The notes below the pieces were generated by a model that saw only the letters and a program-made list of their open reading frames with translations, did not search any database and had not been told where the DNA came from. Below are positions 34,321 through 45,890 of a stretch of 64,000 nt of DNA, piece by piece. The position numbers and the translations under genes were made by a program. This DNA is from Polytrichum commune. Taxonomy: Eukaryota > Streptophyta > Polytrichopsida > Polytrichales > Polytrichaceae. The number at the start of each line of letters is the position of its first letter. The first letter of the stretch is position 1. The DNA is taken from assembly GCA_950295325.1 (NCBI GenBank), contig OX485806.1:10974001-11038000 (forward strand), given 5' to 3'.

Positions 34321-34925
34321 GTTGACTGAGGGCCACTTCACACATGAGCCAAGAGCCGTGACCTTGTAATGGTGAGGACCCTTGACTCTCATCCAAAGGC
34401 CGTACCATGGGTGTTGGGAAAGCCATTTTATGTAGTCTTTGGCCCTCAAGCATAGTGTGAAGTGAGAATGAACCATGTTGCGGGACCATTGCATATTTTG
34501 TTGGCGGAAAAAGAGGGGAGGATTTGGTTTAATATAATATGTCTCCAAGTTTATTAATTTAAGATAACTACTTGGTGGTGTTTGTCTGTCTTGGAATCTG
34601 TCCTAGAATCTGCCATGCAGTCTGTCCTGAAATCTGTCCTGCTGGGAAAAATATTAAAAAAGTCATGATCTCCCAGAATTTGCGTCAAGCCCACTTCTTG
34701 GAGGTGGGTCTGACGCAAATTCCGGTAGACCATGCACCCTTATCCACAACTAGCCATGTAGGACTCCATGTAGACTTTTCATCCACGAACTTTTCTTTGG
34801 GCCTTTAGGCCTTCACCTCCTAGTGTGAAGTGAACTTGGACGGTCTCCGCCTTTTCGACCAATGAGAGCTCTTACATTGCCATGGTCAAGGGCCTTCAGC
34901 CTTGTGTGTGAAGTGGCCCTCAAGA
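34321..34925 (+). mobile_element. MITE family 7 copy, innermost of the nest
   Basis: Inverted ends: GAGGGCCACTTCACACATGA at left, and GTGTGTGAAGTGGCCCTC at right. Interior blocks match 28958-29326. Confidence 0.7.
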
Positions 34926-35115
34926 CGAGCTGCCCCCGCCCATGATGGAGGGCTCCCCAAAGGTATAGAATATTATATACTCTATTTGGCGTGTACCCAA
35001 TCTGGTGGGGATGCTCTTTAATCTTGAACACTGCCTAGCATACGCCTCAAAATGGGGTAAGTGGCCCCTATGACGCATGGGACACGAAGTACCATAAATG
35101 GTGTTCTAAAAGTCC

Positions 35116-36048
35116 TACGACGGGTGTCACAACGATATTCGAGCCCAAGCCGACCGCGTCAATTTACTGCAGCGGACGGTCTTGCAGTTTGCATCGGGGG
35201 GCCAGATGGTGCCAAGTAAATTAAGAAGTTACTTGAATCTCTTCACGCCGTGTTTTGTTATGTATCTGCGGCGATCGCTGAATCCCAGGTGGACGTTCAA
35301 GGAAGCTGTTCATTCAAACATGTGTTCGTGTTTGCTGGTTCTTAAGCGGCTGTAAGGTTATCAATAAAGGAGTGTTTTGGCAGTTGTATGTGGAGGCATG
35401 CGTTCCTTGGTTGCGGCTTCTTAAGCTTGTGGAGAGGAGTATTCTTGTTAATAAGACGAGGTTGAGGTTGCTTGGACGTTGAGTGGCTTCTCGTGAGGAC
35501 TGATCGGTGGAGTTCAAAAGCAAGCCGGAAAGCCAGAAGGCGCAGGTGTGTGTGTGTTTGGTGTGTTGTTTCGAGGAGCTAGGGGTCGTAGTTCTGCAAA
35601 CTTACTTATTTGATTGAACTTTCTGCAAAGCTTGTGAGGATGATGATCCAAGCTTCTTGATGCGGGTTGGAGTGTCATCTTTTGGAACTTTAGTGGAAGA
35701 GGTTGAGGTTATTTTGTGCTCCGACTGAGGATGTGTAGGCCACTCGTAAGGCATATCTTTCTGGCGCAGAGTCTACGAGGTCATCTTTTCTCTGTGATTG
35801 AGTGAGTTTGTTATTTTTTTTTTCTCTTTTTCTTTTTGTCAAGTATTGAAGTTAGTGAACTTCTTAGAGTCGAGGCGAAATCAAGGCGACATCACTTGTT
35901 CTTGGTGTCTTGGTGTAACTTGGCGTCAATCTCGTAGTGACATTGAACATGGCTCCGTCTTCCGAAATTCTATGTGATGAGTTTCCTCACTGTTTCCTCT
36001 GTTCACTTTGTCAGGTTACGAGGATAAATTCTGGTAGTGGAAAGCACC
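35116..36048 (+). other. Upstream region of the 36-kb gene
   Basis: More GC-balanced than the repeats on its left. It contains a pyrimidine-rich stretch (35814-35842) and a candidate acceptor TTCACTTTGTCAG at 36014, 34 bases before the start codon, so a 5' untranslated intron is plausible. I cannot place its donor. Confidence 0.35.
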
Positions 36049-36441
36049 ATGGGTTCCACTGTGATTATCAACCAAACGATGAAACCCTTGGACATGAAAA
36101 TTGGAAATTATCGATACTTCATTAACCTTACAACGGTAGACAAGAACGCGAGCTACACAGTCTATGTTGACTGCAACGACACTTATAGAGAGTACCGCCT
36201 TAAAAGCGAGAGCGCCTGCGAACCTCTTATTGTGAATTCTGACGAATGCGTCGACAATAAGACGATCATTATTAGGGAAGTGAACGGGCAGTTCGATGTG
36301 GAGATGGAGCCCCGAGAGATCAAGAAGCCAACCAATTTGCGGCCAGCCACACCGCCTGTGTCCGAGCCCGCGGAGAGGGATGTGAGCATGAGGAACAAGC
36401 GGGTGAAGGTCACTCCGAGCAAGTGGAGATTCCACTTTTAG
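36049..36441 (+). CDS. Small protein of unknown function, 130 residues
   Basis: ATG at 36049 in a good context (GCACCATGGG). The frame closes upstream at 36025, so this is the first ATG. The product has an N-terminal half with short alternating hydrophobic stretches (STVIINQT, DMKIGNYRYFINL, YTVYVDCNDTYREY, IIIREVNGQFDVEME), suggesting a small all-beta fold. It ends in a basic, proline-containing tail (RNKRVKVTPSKWRFHF). There is no signal peptide or membrane segment. I do not recognise the family with certainty; it recalls small lineage-specific bryophyte proteins. The codon-like regularity and balanced base composition contrast with the flanking repeats. The 3' flank is partly duplicated at 15.9-16.3 kb. 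Confidence 0.7.
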   Translation: MGSTVIINQTMKPLDMKIGNYRYFINLTTVDKNASYTVYVDCNDTYREYRLKSESACEPLIVNSDECVDNKTIIIREVNGQFDVEMEPREIKKPTNLRPATPPVSEPAERDVSMRNKRVKVTPSKWRFHF

Positions 36442-37480
36442 CAAAGCTGCTCCAAAATCTAGCATCTAAAATACATTCTGGAACTTTGGAACGGCGAGGA
36501 CAGGACGACGCATGTGCGTTATGCAGTCGTCGTTTCAAATTTCCAGAACAGGTGGCCGGCGATGGAGGTATGTGGGCGGATGGTGCTACGATTTCCCGGG
36601 ACATCTATTCACATGCACGGGTGAAATGGACGAACTAATTTTTGTACATAGTTGTTGTCATCATCGGTAGACCACCTGATGGTTTCAACAATGGTTAGGT
36701 AATTTGTTCTATTGGTCTCATCGTAGGAGGGTCTGGGAGGTTTTGGGAGACCTCAGGAAGCACTCGTCATCGTGTCATGTTTTGGTGAAGATTTGAGAGC
36801 GTAGAAAGCAAGTTAAAAGCAAGAGAGAAAGAGCCAAAAGGCCATAGACCTAGACCGACGCATAGTGAACCTGGCAAATGTTTGCGGCTCTGGGTCAAAT
36901 GCTACCACCTCATGTATGTCGGAGGTGCCAGTCTCTTTTGGAGTCGAATGCATCTATTATGATGGCAGAGAGGCTACTATCCCAAGTTTTTGTGCTACTG
37001 AGCTGAGCTCGAACATTCTTTTTGTCGATATTAAATTTTTTCTTGCACATTAGCCAAAGTCGTGCAATTGACATTGTATTATAATTACGTTGAAGCAAAA
37101 ATAGCTTGGTGCTTTCTCAGACAAATTATACTTTTGGCTGCTGTCTTTCTTCCTATCAAACGGTTTCGTCGCATGTCTCTCTTGGTTTCCTTGTGTCGAA
37201 AGGTGGGGATGTGGTGGTGGAAGGTGGATTCTTCCATCTTTCTATATGGATTGTTGGGGATGGCCTCTGCTCAAATGGCTAGCTATTGTTGCATGATATT
37301 GTGTGATTTTTCTTTTTCTCTATCCCATTCTAGTTTTCAATTGCTTTGGATTGAGTATGTAAGTTCTGGATCGACTCTCTCTATTGATTTCTAGTTTGTA
37401 GTTTGGTGGTTATCTTTATCTGTAAGTGCCGTTTGAACCTTGATACTTACATGGATATTATTGTATTGATGTTCCATACC
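36442..37480 (+). other. 3' flank of the 36-kb gene
   Basis: No ORF I trust. The distal part (37335-37460) matches 16105-16250, so it was copied or is shared by a gene family. It may be a long 3' untranslated region. Confidence 0.35.
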
Positions 37481-37799
37481 CAACGTTGAAGACACACTCG
37501 ATGGACGGCGTTTTTGGAATCACATCCCAAGGTTTGAATGCGAACTGACATGCCCCTGCTCTTTACAGGGCGTGAAATCTTGGATTGAATATGACTAAAT
37601 CAGAATTAAGATTGTAATGTAAATATTAATTATTAATAATCTTATGTAATGTAAAGACTCATTTTTGAGTCCTTAGTGGTACACCTTATCATAGTTGGCT
37701 CCACCCCAAATTTGAGGAGGAGGATGATTTATGAATAGATCAATCTAAGGATTAAAACATTTGTGACTAAACAAAGATGAGCACATTTAAGATGTCGGA

Positions 37800-38270
37800 A
37801 ATACATGCTTCATACACTACCCACTTACATGCATCGTGTGGTCTAATCATTTGTTTCCAAGCATTAGATGGTTTTATGGTTTATGATCAAAGTAGATTTA
37901 AAGTCACATGCAACCATCTAGTGGGCCAAATGCTCTGTACAATATAAGGAATCACATGGGTGTTACCGCCCATTGAAAAAGTTTCATGGTTTATGAATTT
38001 AGTAGATTTTGAAACGCCATTTAGAGATTTACATAACCACCTAGTGGGCGAAATGCTTCGTACACTACCTGAATCACATGGTTTAATGGTTTAAAGTTGT
38101 GGTAGACTTTCAAAACCACATCCATAGACTTTATCACCTTCTAGAGGTGACATGTTTCATACAAATATGTGAATCACATGGGCCTACCAGCAATTGATGG
38201 TCTTATGGTCTATGATAGTAGTTGATTTTAAAACACATCTATAAATTTTGTAACGATTCAATGGGTGAGA
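37800..38270 (+). repeat. Degenerate tandem array, about 100-124-bp units
   Basis: The block AAATGCTnCGTACAnTA...GAATCACATGG recurs near 37803 (CATGCTTCATACACTAC), 37927, 38050 and 38150, each followed by a TTnATGGTTTATGATnnnAGTAGATTTnAAA block. Confidence 0.7.
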
Positions 38271-38700
38271 ATGAGAGGTAAGACCATGTCATCCATGTAC
38301 TAGTGTAAGGTGGAAATCAATTTCATAAAGATGATGCTCACGATAACTGACTTTATAATATGGTTTTGCAATACTTCGTCATATGACACTCTCTAGTTGT
38401 CACCCAATGATTGCACTAAATTTAATGTGGGTCGATGATGAGTCATGTGGGAGAGAGGTAATTATCACATATGAGCATACCTCTCATCCATCCAACATTG
38501 AATACTTGACCCCCTATAGGTTTATGGCCAAATCATCTCAAATGACTTGGATTGGACTAATTCAAGGTTTTAAACCTATATCTGGTGTCATATCGACTTA
38601 GAATACTAACCTTTGAACAACATGTTATTTCAAGGATTTTATCTTGGATGAATGAGAGGTACACACTTACGCGATGATCCCCTCTCCCCAATAATGTGGG

Positions 38701-39065
38701 CCACACTAAATCAAATATTTAGTGTACCATACACTAAGTATTATAATTAGTGTCGTATGGCATTTTATGTCACTATGATAGCTTTTCTAATGACACTTCT
38801 TATAAGTAAGTTTACAAGTATTGTCATGGATGATTGAAATTTGGATGAAATCCATGCCAATCATTGAAACAAAGTTTGGTAATTTTTACATCCTAAAAAA
38901 TAACATGTAATGAAATAATGTCATGGATGATTGAAATTTGGATGAAAAATCACTTAGTAAGTGACATTAATTGTGACATTGTAATTCTAATATGCCTGAT
39001 TTTTTTAATATAAAGATTGACAAATATTACCAAGTTTACATTTAGTGTTGGTGATCCTGCATGAG
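38701..39065 (+). mobile_element. MITE family 4 copy
   Basis: Starts CACACTAAATCAAATATTTA and has GTCGTATGGCATTTTATGTC, two copies of ATGGATGATTGAAATTTGGA, CACTTAGTAAGTGACA and TTTAGTGTTGGTGATCC. Confidence 0.7.
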
Positions 39066-39527
39066 TGGTTTACAATTAAGGTCGATACATTCATAGTCAA
39101 TCATGTCCATTTAACCGCTCACTAGGGTACCTATAATGCCGACATGGATGAGATCTATTGTTGGTCTATATATTTTTTAGGTGAATGGAGTTAAGGTTAA
39201 TATGGTAGCGGCTTCTGATTGATTACCCCCATAAGAGTTTTCATAACTGTCATAGTCAAGAATCGACATTTAGATGAGCAGTTATAATTTAACATATAGA
39301 TTGACTATGTTCTCTAGTAAACTTTACCACTTCAAATTTGTAGTTATTTTCATATTCATGAAATTCTCTCTCAAAAAAATTGCATTCTTCTTAGGATTTA
39401 TTTCTCTTCGTGAGAAAGGCAAATAGAATCGGTGAGTTTTTTTTTTTTTTTTGGTTTCTGTTTTCCTTGATTCCGGAAGGTATTCTGCTGCCAGTGTATG
39501 AATCCTACTTACCGAAGAGCAGGTTCA

Positions 39528-39770
39528 CAGCAATGAACGGGGAGAACCGACCGCTAACAGATGGAACGGTTCATTTGGAGAAATAAGCGTTTGAAGTTCA
39601 AGACTTCAGGAAAATTCCCATTATTTTAGAAGAATTTAGAGAATATACCTCAAATTAAAAAAGAAAAGCCGAAAGTTGTCAACAGGTAGCCTGTTGGACT
39701 TGGAATCACTAGGATCTCGACCGACTATGTCTAAAAATGTCCCCGGACATTGGTTCGCAGTAACCCTGTA
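39528..39770 (+). repeat. MITE family 3 copy
   Basis: Edge motif CAATGAACGGGGAGAACCGA, then GAAGTTCAAGACTTCAGG, GAATATACCTCAAATT, CTAGGATCTCGACCGAC and ATGTCCCCGGACA. It shows the uninterrupted edge that elsewhere (26.99 kb) holds a family 1 MITE. Confidence 0.7.
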
Positions 39771-40539
39771 GAAACCGAAGGCAAGGTATTCTCTTAAAAG
39801 AAGGAGAACGAGGTCAGAAGAAGATTCTATGTTAGTTCGTGGAGATGATGAGTTCGGAGAGTCATGCTGCCGACATTCTCAGCTTTGCATCCATGCACAA
39901 CACGTTTGTTAATCAGGCAGCCTGAATGCGGCGGCCCCCCCTGGTTAAATAATTAGTTTAATGTTGCAGGCAACTGATCATCACAAATTACTGCAACACC
40001 CTGCAGAGTTCCTTATTTCTTCTTGAGAAAGTTCGGCCTGCAACTAATTAAGTGGGGAAAATCTCAGGATCAGTAGAGTTAGCCGTTAATTGGATGGGAG
40101 TTTTGGTCGGGAGGTGGTTGTTTTGCATACAACACGTTCCATGTTCAGAAAGTTTTCGGTGCATGCTTGGAGTCGGTTTTTGAACGACGATTTTCTTATA
40201 CCAGTTCATTGAGGGTCAAAATCCGATTTTTGGCATGCACCCATATAAAAATTTCTTCGTTCAAACCTGCACATCAATTCCAAGCATGCAGCTTACCGAA
40301 TATGGAGGTTTTGTACACTAAACAACCAGCTCCCGACCAAAACTCCCGTTGAATTAAAGGACAGCTCTAAACAACGGGAGAGCTGGTTTGTAATAACTGA
40401 GGTCGGTTGCTCTACCACTTCCCCGACAATGAATTAGGACTGATGGTGGACTGCTTGTATCCTAGTCGGCAGCATGACTCCATCCATATTAAGTTACTTG
40501 GAAAGAAAAATTCAGTCTAAACATGACACCTGTAGACAT

Positions 40540-40584
40540 TTACTCTGACGGTGTGCAGCGACGGATTGGAGGATAAAGAGCACG

Positions 40585-40635
<51 letters not shown>

Positions 40636-41720
40636 TTTTGATTGAAATGCCTCCAGATGGCTCAAGTGGCCCGGCCAGGGCATGGCAAGGTGCTAACTAA
40701 ACAACCAAGTTGTAAACAAGGAGAATGAAGCCCAGTTGTTACCTTGAGAGTCGTTACCTTCCGACTAAGTTAAGCATGTTCTCCGACAGTGCGATCGATG
40801 GTGTTGCTTCTGCAGCTCTTGTACGTCGGAGAGGGTTTCTAGGGTTTGATGAGGATCAGAGCTCAAGGAAGCGGAGCTCAGATGTTGGTGCATTTCCTTT
40901 GGCTTATGCTACACATGTTCATGTAGTATTTGCCTACAATGAAGGATTGATGGTGGATTGATGAGTCGGCACCAGGTGCATCTATGCTTGGAAATACACT
41001 GCATGTAGACATAAACTCAGGTCAGTCTGCAGCGAAGGGTAAGAAAAGAGGAGAAGCTGTTGATTGAAATATCTCCGGCTCAAGTGGGGGGCACAGATAA
41101 TGCTAAACAAGGTAAAGTAAGCCCAGTTGTTGCATTGAGAGCTCTCCTAACCATCTTCCTCTCCGACAGTGCGATGTTGGTTCGTCAAGAGGTGCACGGA
41201 GAGGGTTTCTAGGGTGTGACGAAAATTAAGGGTTGTGGAAGCTGCGCTTAGATATTGAGGCATCTTCTTTGGATTATGCTACTCATGTTAATGTAGTACT
41301 TGCCGAAAATGAAGGACAGATGGTGGATTGTTGAGTCCGCAGCATACTTGGAATTTTTTTCTTCAGTTTAAACATAGATGTAGACAAAAGCTCATAACAT
41401 CTGTCAGGCAGTCTGCAGCGATGGCTTGGAGTATAAAGGGTACGGAGAGAGGAGATCGAGATGAAGCTTCTAATTGAAAAATCTTCGGTTCAAGTGGGCG
41501 GCACATGAGATACCAAACAAGGTAAATTAACCAATTAACCCAGTCGTTAATTACTACCTTGAGTCTAACCTTCCTAATCTTGGTCTCCGTCGTCTCCAAC
41601 AGTGCGATGTTGCTTCTGCAACTCTTGCACGAAAAAGGTTCATAGGCTTTGCTGAGATTTATGGGAGGGAAGCTATGCGCAGATATTGGTACATCTTAAT
41701 CTTTCCCGTCATGTCAAAAA
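40540..41720 (+). repeat. Tandem array of three degenerate units, about 385-475 bp
   Basis: The anchors GTCTGCAGCGA(C/A/T)GG at about 40550, 41025 and 41410, and CCGACAGTGCGAT or CCAACAGTGCGAT near 40783, 41163 and 41597 repeat in order with shared blocks (GCCCAGTTGTT, GGGTTTCTAGGGT, GAAGGAnnGATGGTGGATTG). A partial unit precedes the first (about 40430-40540). There is no consistent ORF. Confidence 0.8.
40587..40632 (+). repeat. (GA)n microsatellite
   Basis: About 23 uninterrupted GA dinucleotides inside the first tandem unit. Confidence 0.95.
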
Positions 41721-42354
41721 AAAGTAAAGCTCTACTCCCCGGCCATATGGCTCAAGCGCAAACTTGTGACTGCACTTGTGTTAATTAGAAGGTCCTCTTA
41801 AAGAAGATTACTCCGTTTTATATAATATGTGTGCGCACAATCCCCTTCCATTTCTCAAGCAATCTAAGGTTGCAGTGACTAACCAGCTACTTGGGAGTCA
41901 TATTCACCTCGAGCTACATGGCCATTTTCCCGGCCAGTCCTTCATACTAATTACTGACTCAGGATGTAATGAAATGTTCCGATAGATGGCATTTTCTGTA
42001 CACTTGGCTTCAAGTGTCCTGATATGAAACTTAGAGAAACAGTGATTACTAAAATATGCACTCTGTTTAAACTGCAGTTTTTGATCAATGGGAAATACCG
42101 AAGCCCGGAGCATGCACACAACTTCTCCCAACAATTCAAAGGCTGGGCCGCATTTGGGAATTTCGGCAAAAGAGGACGCACTTTAGGAAAGATGCAGAGC
42201 CCGCACACCTCATTAAGTAGTGTGTTGTTACGGGCATTTCCTTGCGAGTCAAACTAAACTATACCCCTTTTCAGTTTCTCAATCTCTTGTAAACTAGTCA
42301 TAAGAATGTCAGGACAGACTTGTTGCGCATGCAAATTAAATATTGAATTTTTTT

Positions 42355-44300
42355 TTTTTCAAGAGAAGTACAATTTTTAGGTCTACAAAGAGGTCCATGG
42401 TCACAATGAGGACTGCTATGGCAACCTGCAAGTCCTGTCAGTTCTTTCTTCAGCTGCAATCCAGCCAGTCCTCTATTCCACTTTCTTCAGCAATTGCAGC
42501 TGAAAATGTTTCTGGTTTCAATCTTCACCGGCCATCACAACTACCCACATGCTCAATCTCAGGCACAATTTCACACGTTGAGTATTGATCTATGCATCAT
42601 GTCTGCAAAACATGATGCATCAAAGTTACCAACCACCACCATCACCTCTCCAACTGATATCTCCACCACAGGAATGTGAAGATCATGCCAATGGATTATT
42701 TTTGAATTTATCGGCTCTGCCCTGAGGGAAGAGACCTATTGAAATGGGCCACTGAAATGGGCCAAAGTTTGGCAGCCATCTAGAACCGACCTCAAATGTG
42801 TTGTGATTCTATGGTTTTAGTAACATGCTCTCCAAGTAATTGTTACTAAAACCAATTACAAGTCCAATTGTAAGTGTCTTGATTTAAAGCGGTCTCTAAA
42901 ATAGCCAAAGTTTGGTCTTGGTCGGGTTGCTGACTTGAGTTAGCCATCTGTGCACAATAATAATAAGGCAGTGCACTCTTGCAACTAGCTGCTTGTTTAT
43001 GTGTGTCTTGTTCTTGTCCTCTCCTCATGTATAGCTCCCCATACCCATGTCATACCTTAAAGTGTGGGAGTTAAGTTAGGTTCTAAATAACTCTATCGAG
43101 TTTCTTACATCATTCTCTAGTTAACTGAAGTTAACGCAGTTTCATCGATATGGAAATCTACATGGAACCTCACATGCATATGAGAAGTCTTGACTCCCAC
43201 AAGACATGCATCCACAAGACATTCACTCAGGGACAAACTTGAGGGGAAGAAATCGAAGCAACACGAGAGCTCTGCTTTAAGGGCGGAGCCCATAAAGACT
43301 TCTCAAGAGAGATACAATTTCTAAGTCTGCAATGAGGTCCATGGTATGCATGACTGCTAAAGGCGCACATTTTGTAAGTCTACAAAGAGGTCGTTAGTCC
43401 ACATGCATGACATCCTGAGGGCAAGAGGTGACTAGCAAACCGCCTGCTCTATCTGCAGCAACTGCAGTTGAAGATGCTCCTGCTTTCTTGATCGGCCATC
43501 ACAACTACCCACATGCACAATTTCAGGGTAAATTGTTTCACAGTTTGTAGACTTTATGACTTCATGTCTGTTGAATTAAAACTTCAAGCATCGAAGTTAT
43601 CAAGGACCACATCCTCCCTCCAACAGCACATGTGAGTTCATTGGAATACAAAAATTTCAAGAGAGGGACAATCCGTGAGGTCTACAAAGAGGTCCATGTT
43701 ACAAATGTCAAAGGACAGAGGTAACTAGCAAATCCTCTCAGGATCTACTTAAGCAGTTGCAGTTGCAGATGTTTCCAGTTTTGATCTTGACCCGCCATCC
43801 GGGCGGCCGTCACAACTACCTACATGCACAAAATCAGACACAAATCTCACAATTTGAGAATTGATCAACTTAATCATGTCTGCAAAACATGATGCATCAC
43901 AGCTACCAACCACCACCAACACCTCCTCCATCACATCCTCCTCCACATCCTCCAAGAAGTTGGTAGGATGCCAACTTCTTCATATTCATGGCTTACAGAA
44001 ATTCCAAGAGAGGTACATTCGTTAAGTCTACAAAGAGGTCCATGTTACAAAGAGCAGAGGTGGCTAGTAAATCTTCTCAGCAGGTTCTATCTTGAGCAAT
44101 TGCAATTGCAGATGATGTTTCTGGTTTCGATGATCTTGACCAGCCATCACAACTACCTAACTACATGCACACTTTCAGACACAATGATCTCATAATTTGA
44201 ACAATGATTAATTTGTCATGTCTGAAAAACATAATGCACCACAATTACCAACCACCACCACCACCACAACCTCCTCCTCCTCCTCCATTAACTGAAATTA
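42355..44300 (-). repeat. Tandem copies of the 3' end of the Gly-rich membrane protein gene
   Basis: Unit starts (plus-strand reading) TCAAGAGAnnTACAATTT...TCTACAAAGAGGTCCATG at about 42358, 43301, 43657 and 44002. Each later has GCAnTTGCAGTTGCAGATG, CCATCACAACTACC and a CCACCACC patch. Read on the minus strand, the patch in three of four units ends in Gly-rich residues then Trp and a stop (GGGW-stop at about 42630, 43905 and 44245), the same terminus as the gene at 44245-44619. The first gap is longer because of extra sequence (about 42690-43250). Confidence 0.75.
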
Positions 44301-44619
44301 CACCTCCACCTCCTCCAGCAGCCGTGTCCATTCCAGGGATTAAGACCCCTGCAGCTGTGACTGCCCCAAGCGCACTGGCATTATCCACCCCGCCGAGTGC
44401 TCGTGCGCCGTGACTTGGGTGCCGAACATTAGTCTGTCGAGCTTCGCTACTTTCCCCGCGCCATTGGCGGCTCCGGGTTTTGCCTTGGTAGTTACGTCTC
44501 ACTCGGCGACGGCGATCCACGCAAATTGCAAGGACTGTCAAGATTACGGTGGCTCCAACAAAAATTCCTCCAAGGATCCCAAAGTTGCTCCAATGTGGCT
44601 GATGATGATGACGATCCAT
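44245..44619 (-). CDS. Putative single-pass membrane protein with Gly-rich tail
   Basis: 124 residues from an ATG in good context (CTAACCATGGATCG on the minus strand). A His-rich start (MDRHHHQPHWS) precedes one hydrophobic segment, residues about 13-34 (GILGGIFVGATVILTVLAIC), followed at once by a strongly basic stretch (DRRRRVRR), as expected for a membrane anchor with a cytosolic stop-transfer. The rest is low-complexity and ends GGGGGCGGGGGW. It could instead be the last exon of a longer receptor-like protein. The C-terminus and 3' flank are repeated downstream in tandem. No family recognised. Confidence 0.5.
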   Translation of the reverse strand: MDRHHHQPHWSNFGILGGIFVGATVILTVLAICVDRRRRVRRNYQGKTRSRQWRGESSEARQTNVRHPSHGARALGGVDNASALGAVTAAGVLIPGMDTAAGGGGGVISVNGGGGGGCGGGGGW

Positions 44620-44739
44620 GGTTAGACTCTAAACACTTAACACTAATTCCAGCAGCTTGTGAAAGACTCCTCCAATCAGCTGCTGCTCATTGTCGTTCGG
44701 AGGAAAAGAATCGAACTCATAAGACTGAATCTGTAAAAT

Positions 44740-45890
44740 AGAAATTACAGACTCGCCAAGTTAGCATGAGTCGTTGGAAACATGCATGAATCCTTGCAAT
44801 AACCATGGTCAATCGATCGCATTGCAACAGTAAACCGCACACTTAGAAGGTCTTCGAAAATATTTGGAAATATTTAAGAACGGGTTAAGGGGGGATGAAC
44901 AGTAGTCACTGCAACACAATACTGACCCACACAGATTTTGGGAACTGCTTTTCAAAACTTTTACAAACTCCGGTGACTACAAGTACCAGATCTGGTCGAA
45001 AAATATACGTATTATATATTCCCGTTCCATTATCCAAGCTGCTTGAGAAAAAACTTGAGAACCCTCTTTATCAGTGCTGTAATTACAATTTATTCAAAAG
45101 TGGTAGATCACCTGATATTTGAATTCCACAATAAGTGCGGCGATCAAGAGAAACGGAGCAAAAATTAGGTGTGCAGCAAACTCACTTGCAGTTGTCAGCT
45201 CTAAAGGTTGCCAGAATTGCAACACAACGTTAAACTAGCAATGATCTCTAATTGATCGATAACCTGAATTAAGTAACCCACTTGAGAAATTCCATCACAA
45301 ACTCACCCTCAGGTCTCTGTGGTGTCTCTAACTTATGACATTCCAACACTCACCTATCCAAAAATAAGCACAAATTGTCCAGGATTTGAACATATGCAAA
45401 TGCCAGCAAGGAGTTGAGTTATTCAGGAAGTTAACATTGCATCTAAAGAAAGTTTCTAAAACCGCTGACATGCACATCGTGAGAATATTTTGAATCACGT
45501 GCGCACTCAGTGCTTTTGCACTGCCATGGCCTTGAATCTGTAAAAAGGCAGGTTATCTTTCCAGAATCACGAGTTGTTCCCTAGGTGACTCATCACTCTT
45601 GCGAAGAATCCCAGCTAGTGTCGACATGATCACCAGTTCGGTGGAATCACAAAAGCAGCTTAATTTGTCATCATATCTACTGCCAGATCACACCAATTTA
45701 AATAAACAGATCGTCACTGGCTATTCAATAAGTAGTGAATTGGATGCACTGGACTTGACTTGCATTTTACAGAGGGATATTTCTTCCCTAAGTGACTCAC
45801 TCTGTGAATCCCACCATTTCGGTGGAATAACAAAAGTAGGTTTTGATTTGCACTTACTCGTTAGCAATATCATACACTTGCATAACAATG
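44740..45890. other. Intergenic; a short duplication around a CGGTGGAAT block
   Basis: TTCGGTGGAAT(C/A)ACAAAAG(C/T)AG occurs near 45638 and 45819, each preceded by a TTCCCTAnGTGACTC block, so about 180 bp appear duplicated. No gene seen. Confidence 0.45.

Larger units (their letters stand above)
33561..35017 (+). mobile_element. TIR element nested in the hAT-like element (PIF/Harbinger-like)
   Basis: Inverted ends GAGCGTCCCCACCAAACCGG and GAGCATCCCCACCAGATTGG (reverse complement of the right end), flanked by TTA on both sides with one base of slack at right. Its interior holds the CCCACCCATG array and a third nested element. No transposase ORF. Confidence 0.7.
33177..35033 (+). mobile_element. 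hAT-like non-autonomous element
   Basis: Terminal inverted repeats CAATGTTCAAGATTGAAG and CAGTGTTCAAGATTAAAG (16 of 18 match), flanked by TCTAGCAT and CCTAGCAT (7 of 8). An 8-bp duplication and CA(A/G)TG ends fit the hAT superfamily. It has no transposase. Most of its length is a second element inserted inside it. Confidence 0.8.
32676..35115 (+). repeat. Dispersed repeat R6, copy split by a hAT-like element
   Basis: The left part 32676-33176 and right part 35034-35115 match the uninterrupted copy at 16848-17345 in order. The break falls at (T/C)CTAGCAT. Confidence 0.8.

Noticed and set aside
34075-34548. 157-codon minus-strand ORF with GMGGHGWAW repeats
   Set aside because: It arises from the CCCACCCATG minisatellite inside a transposon nest.
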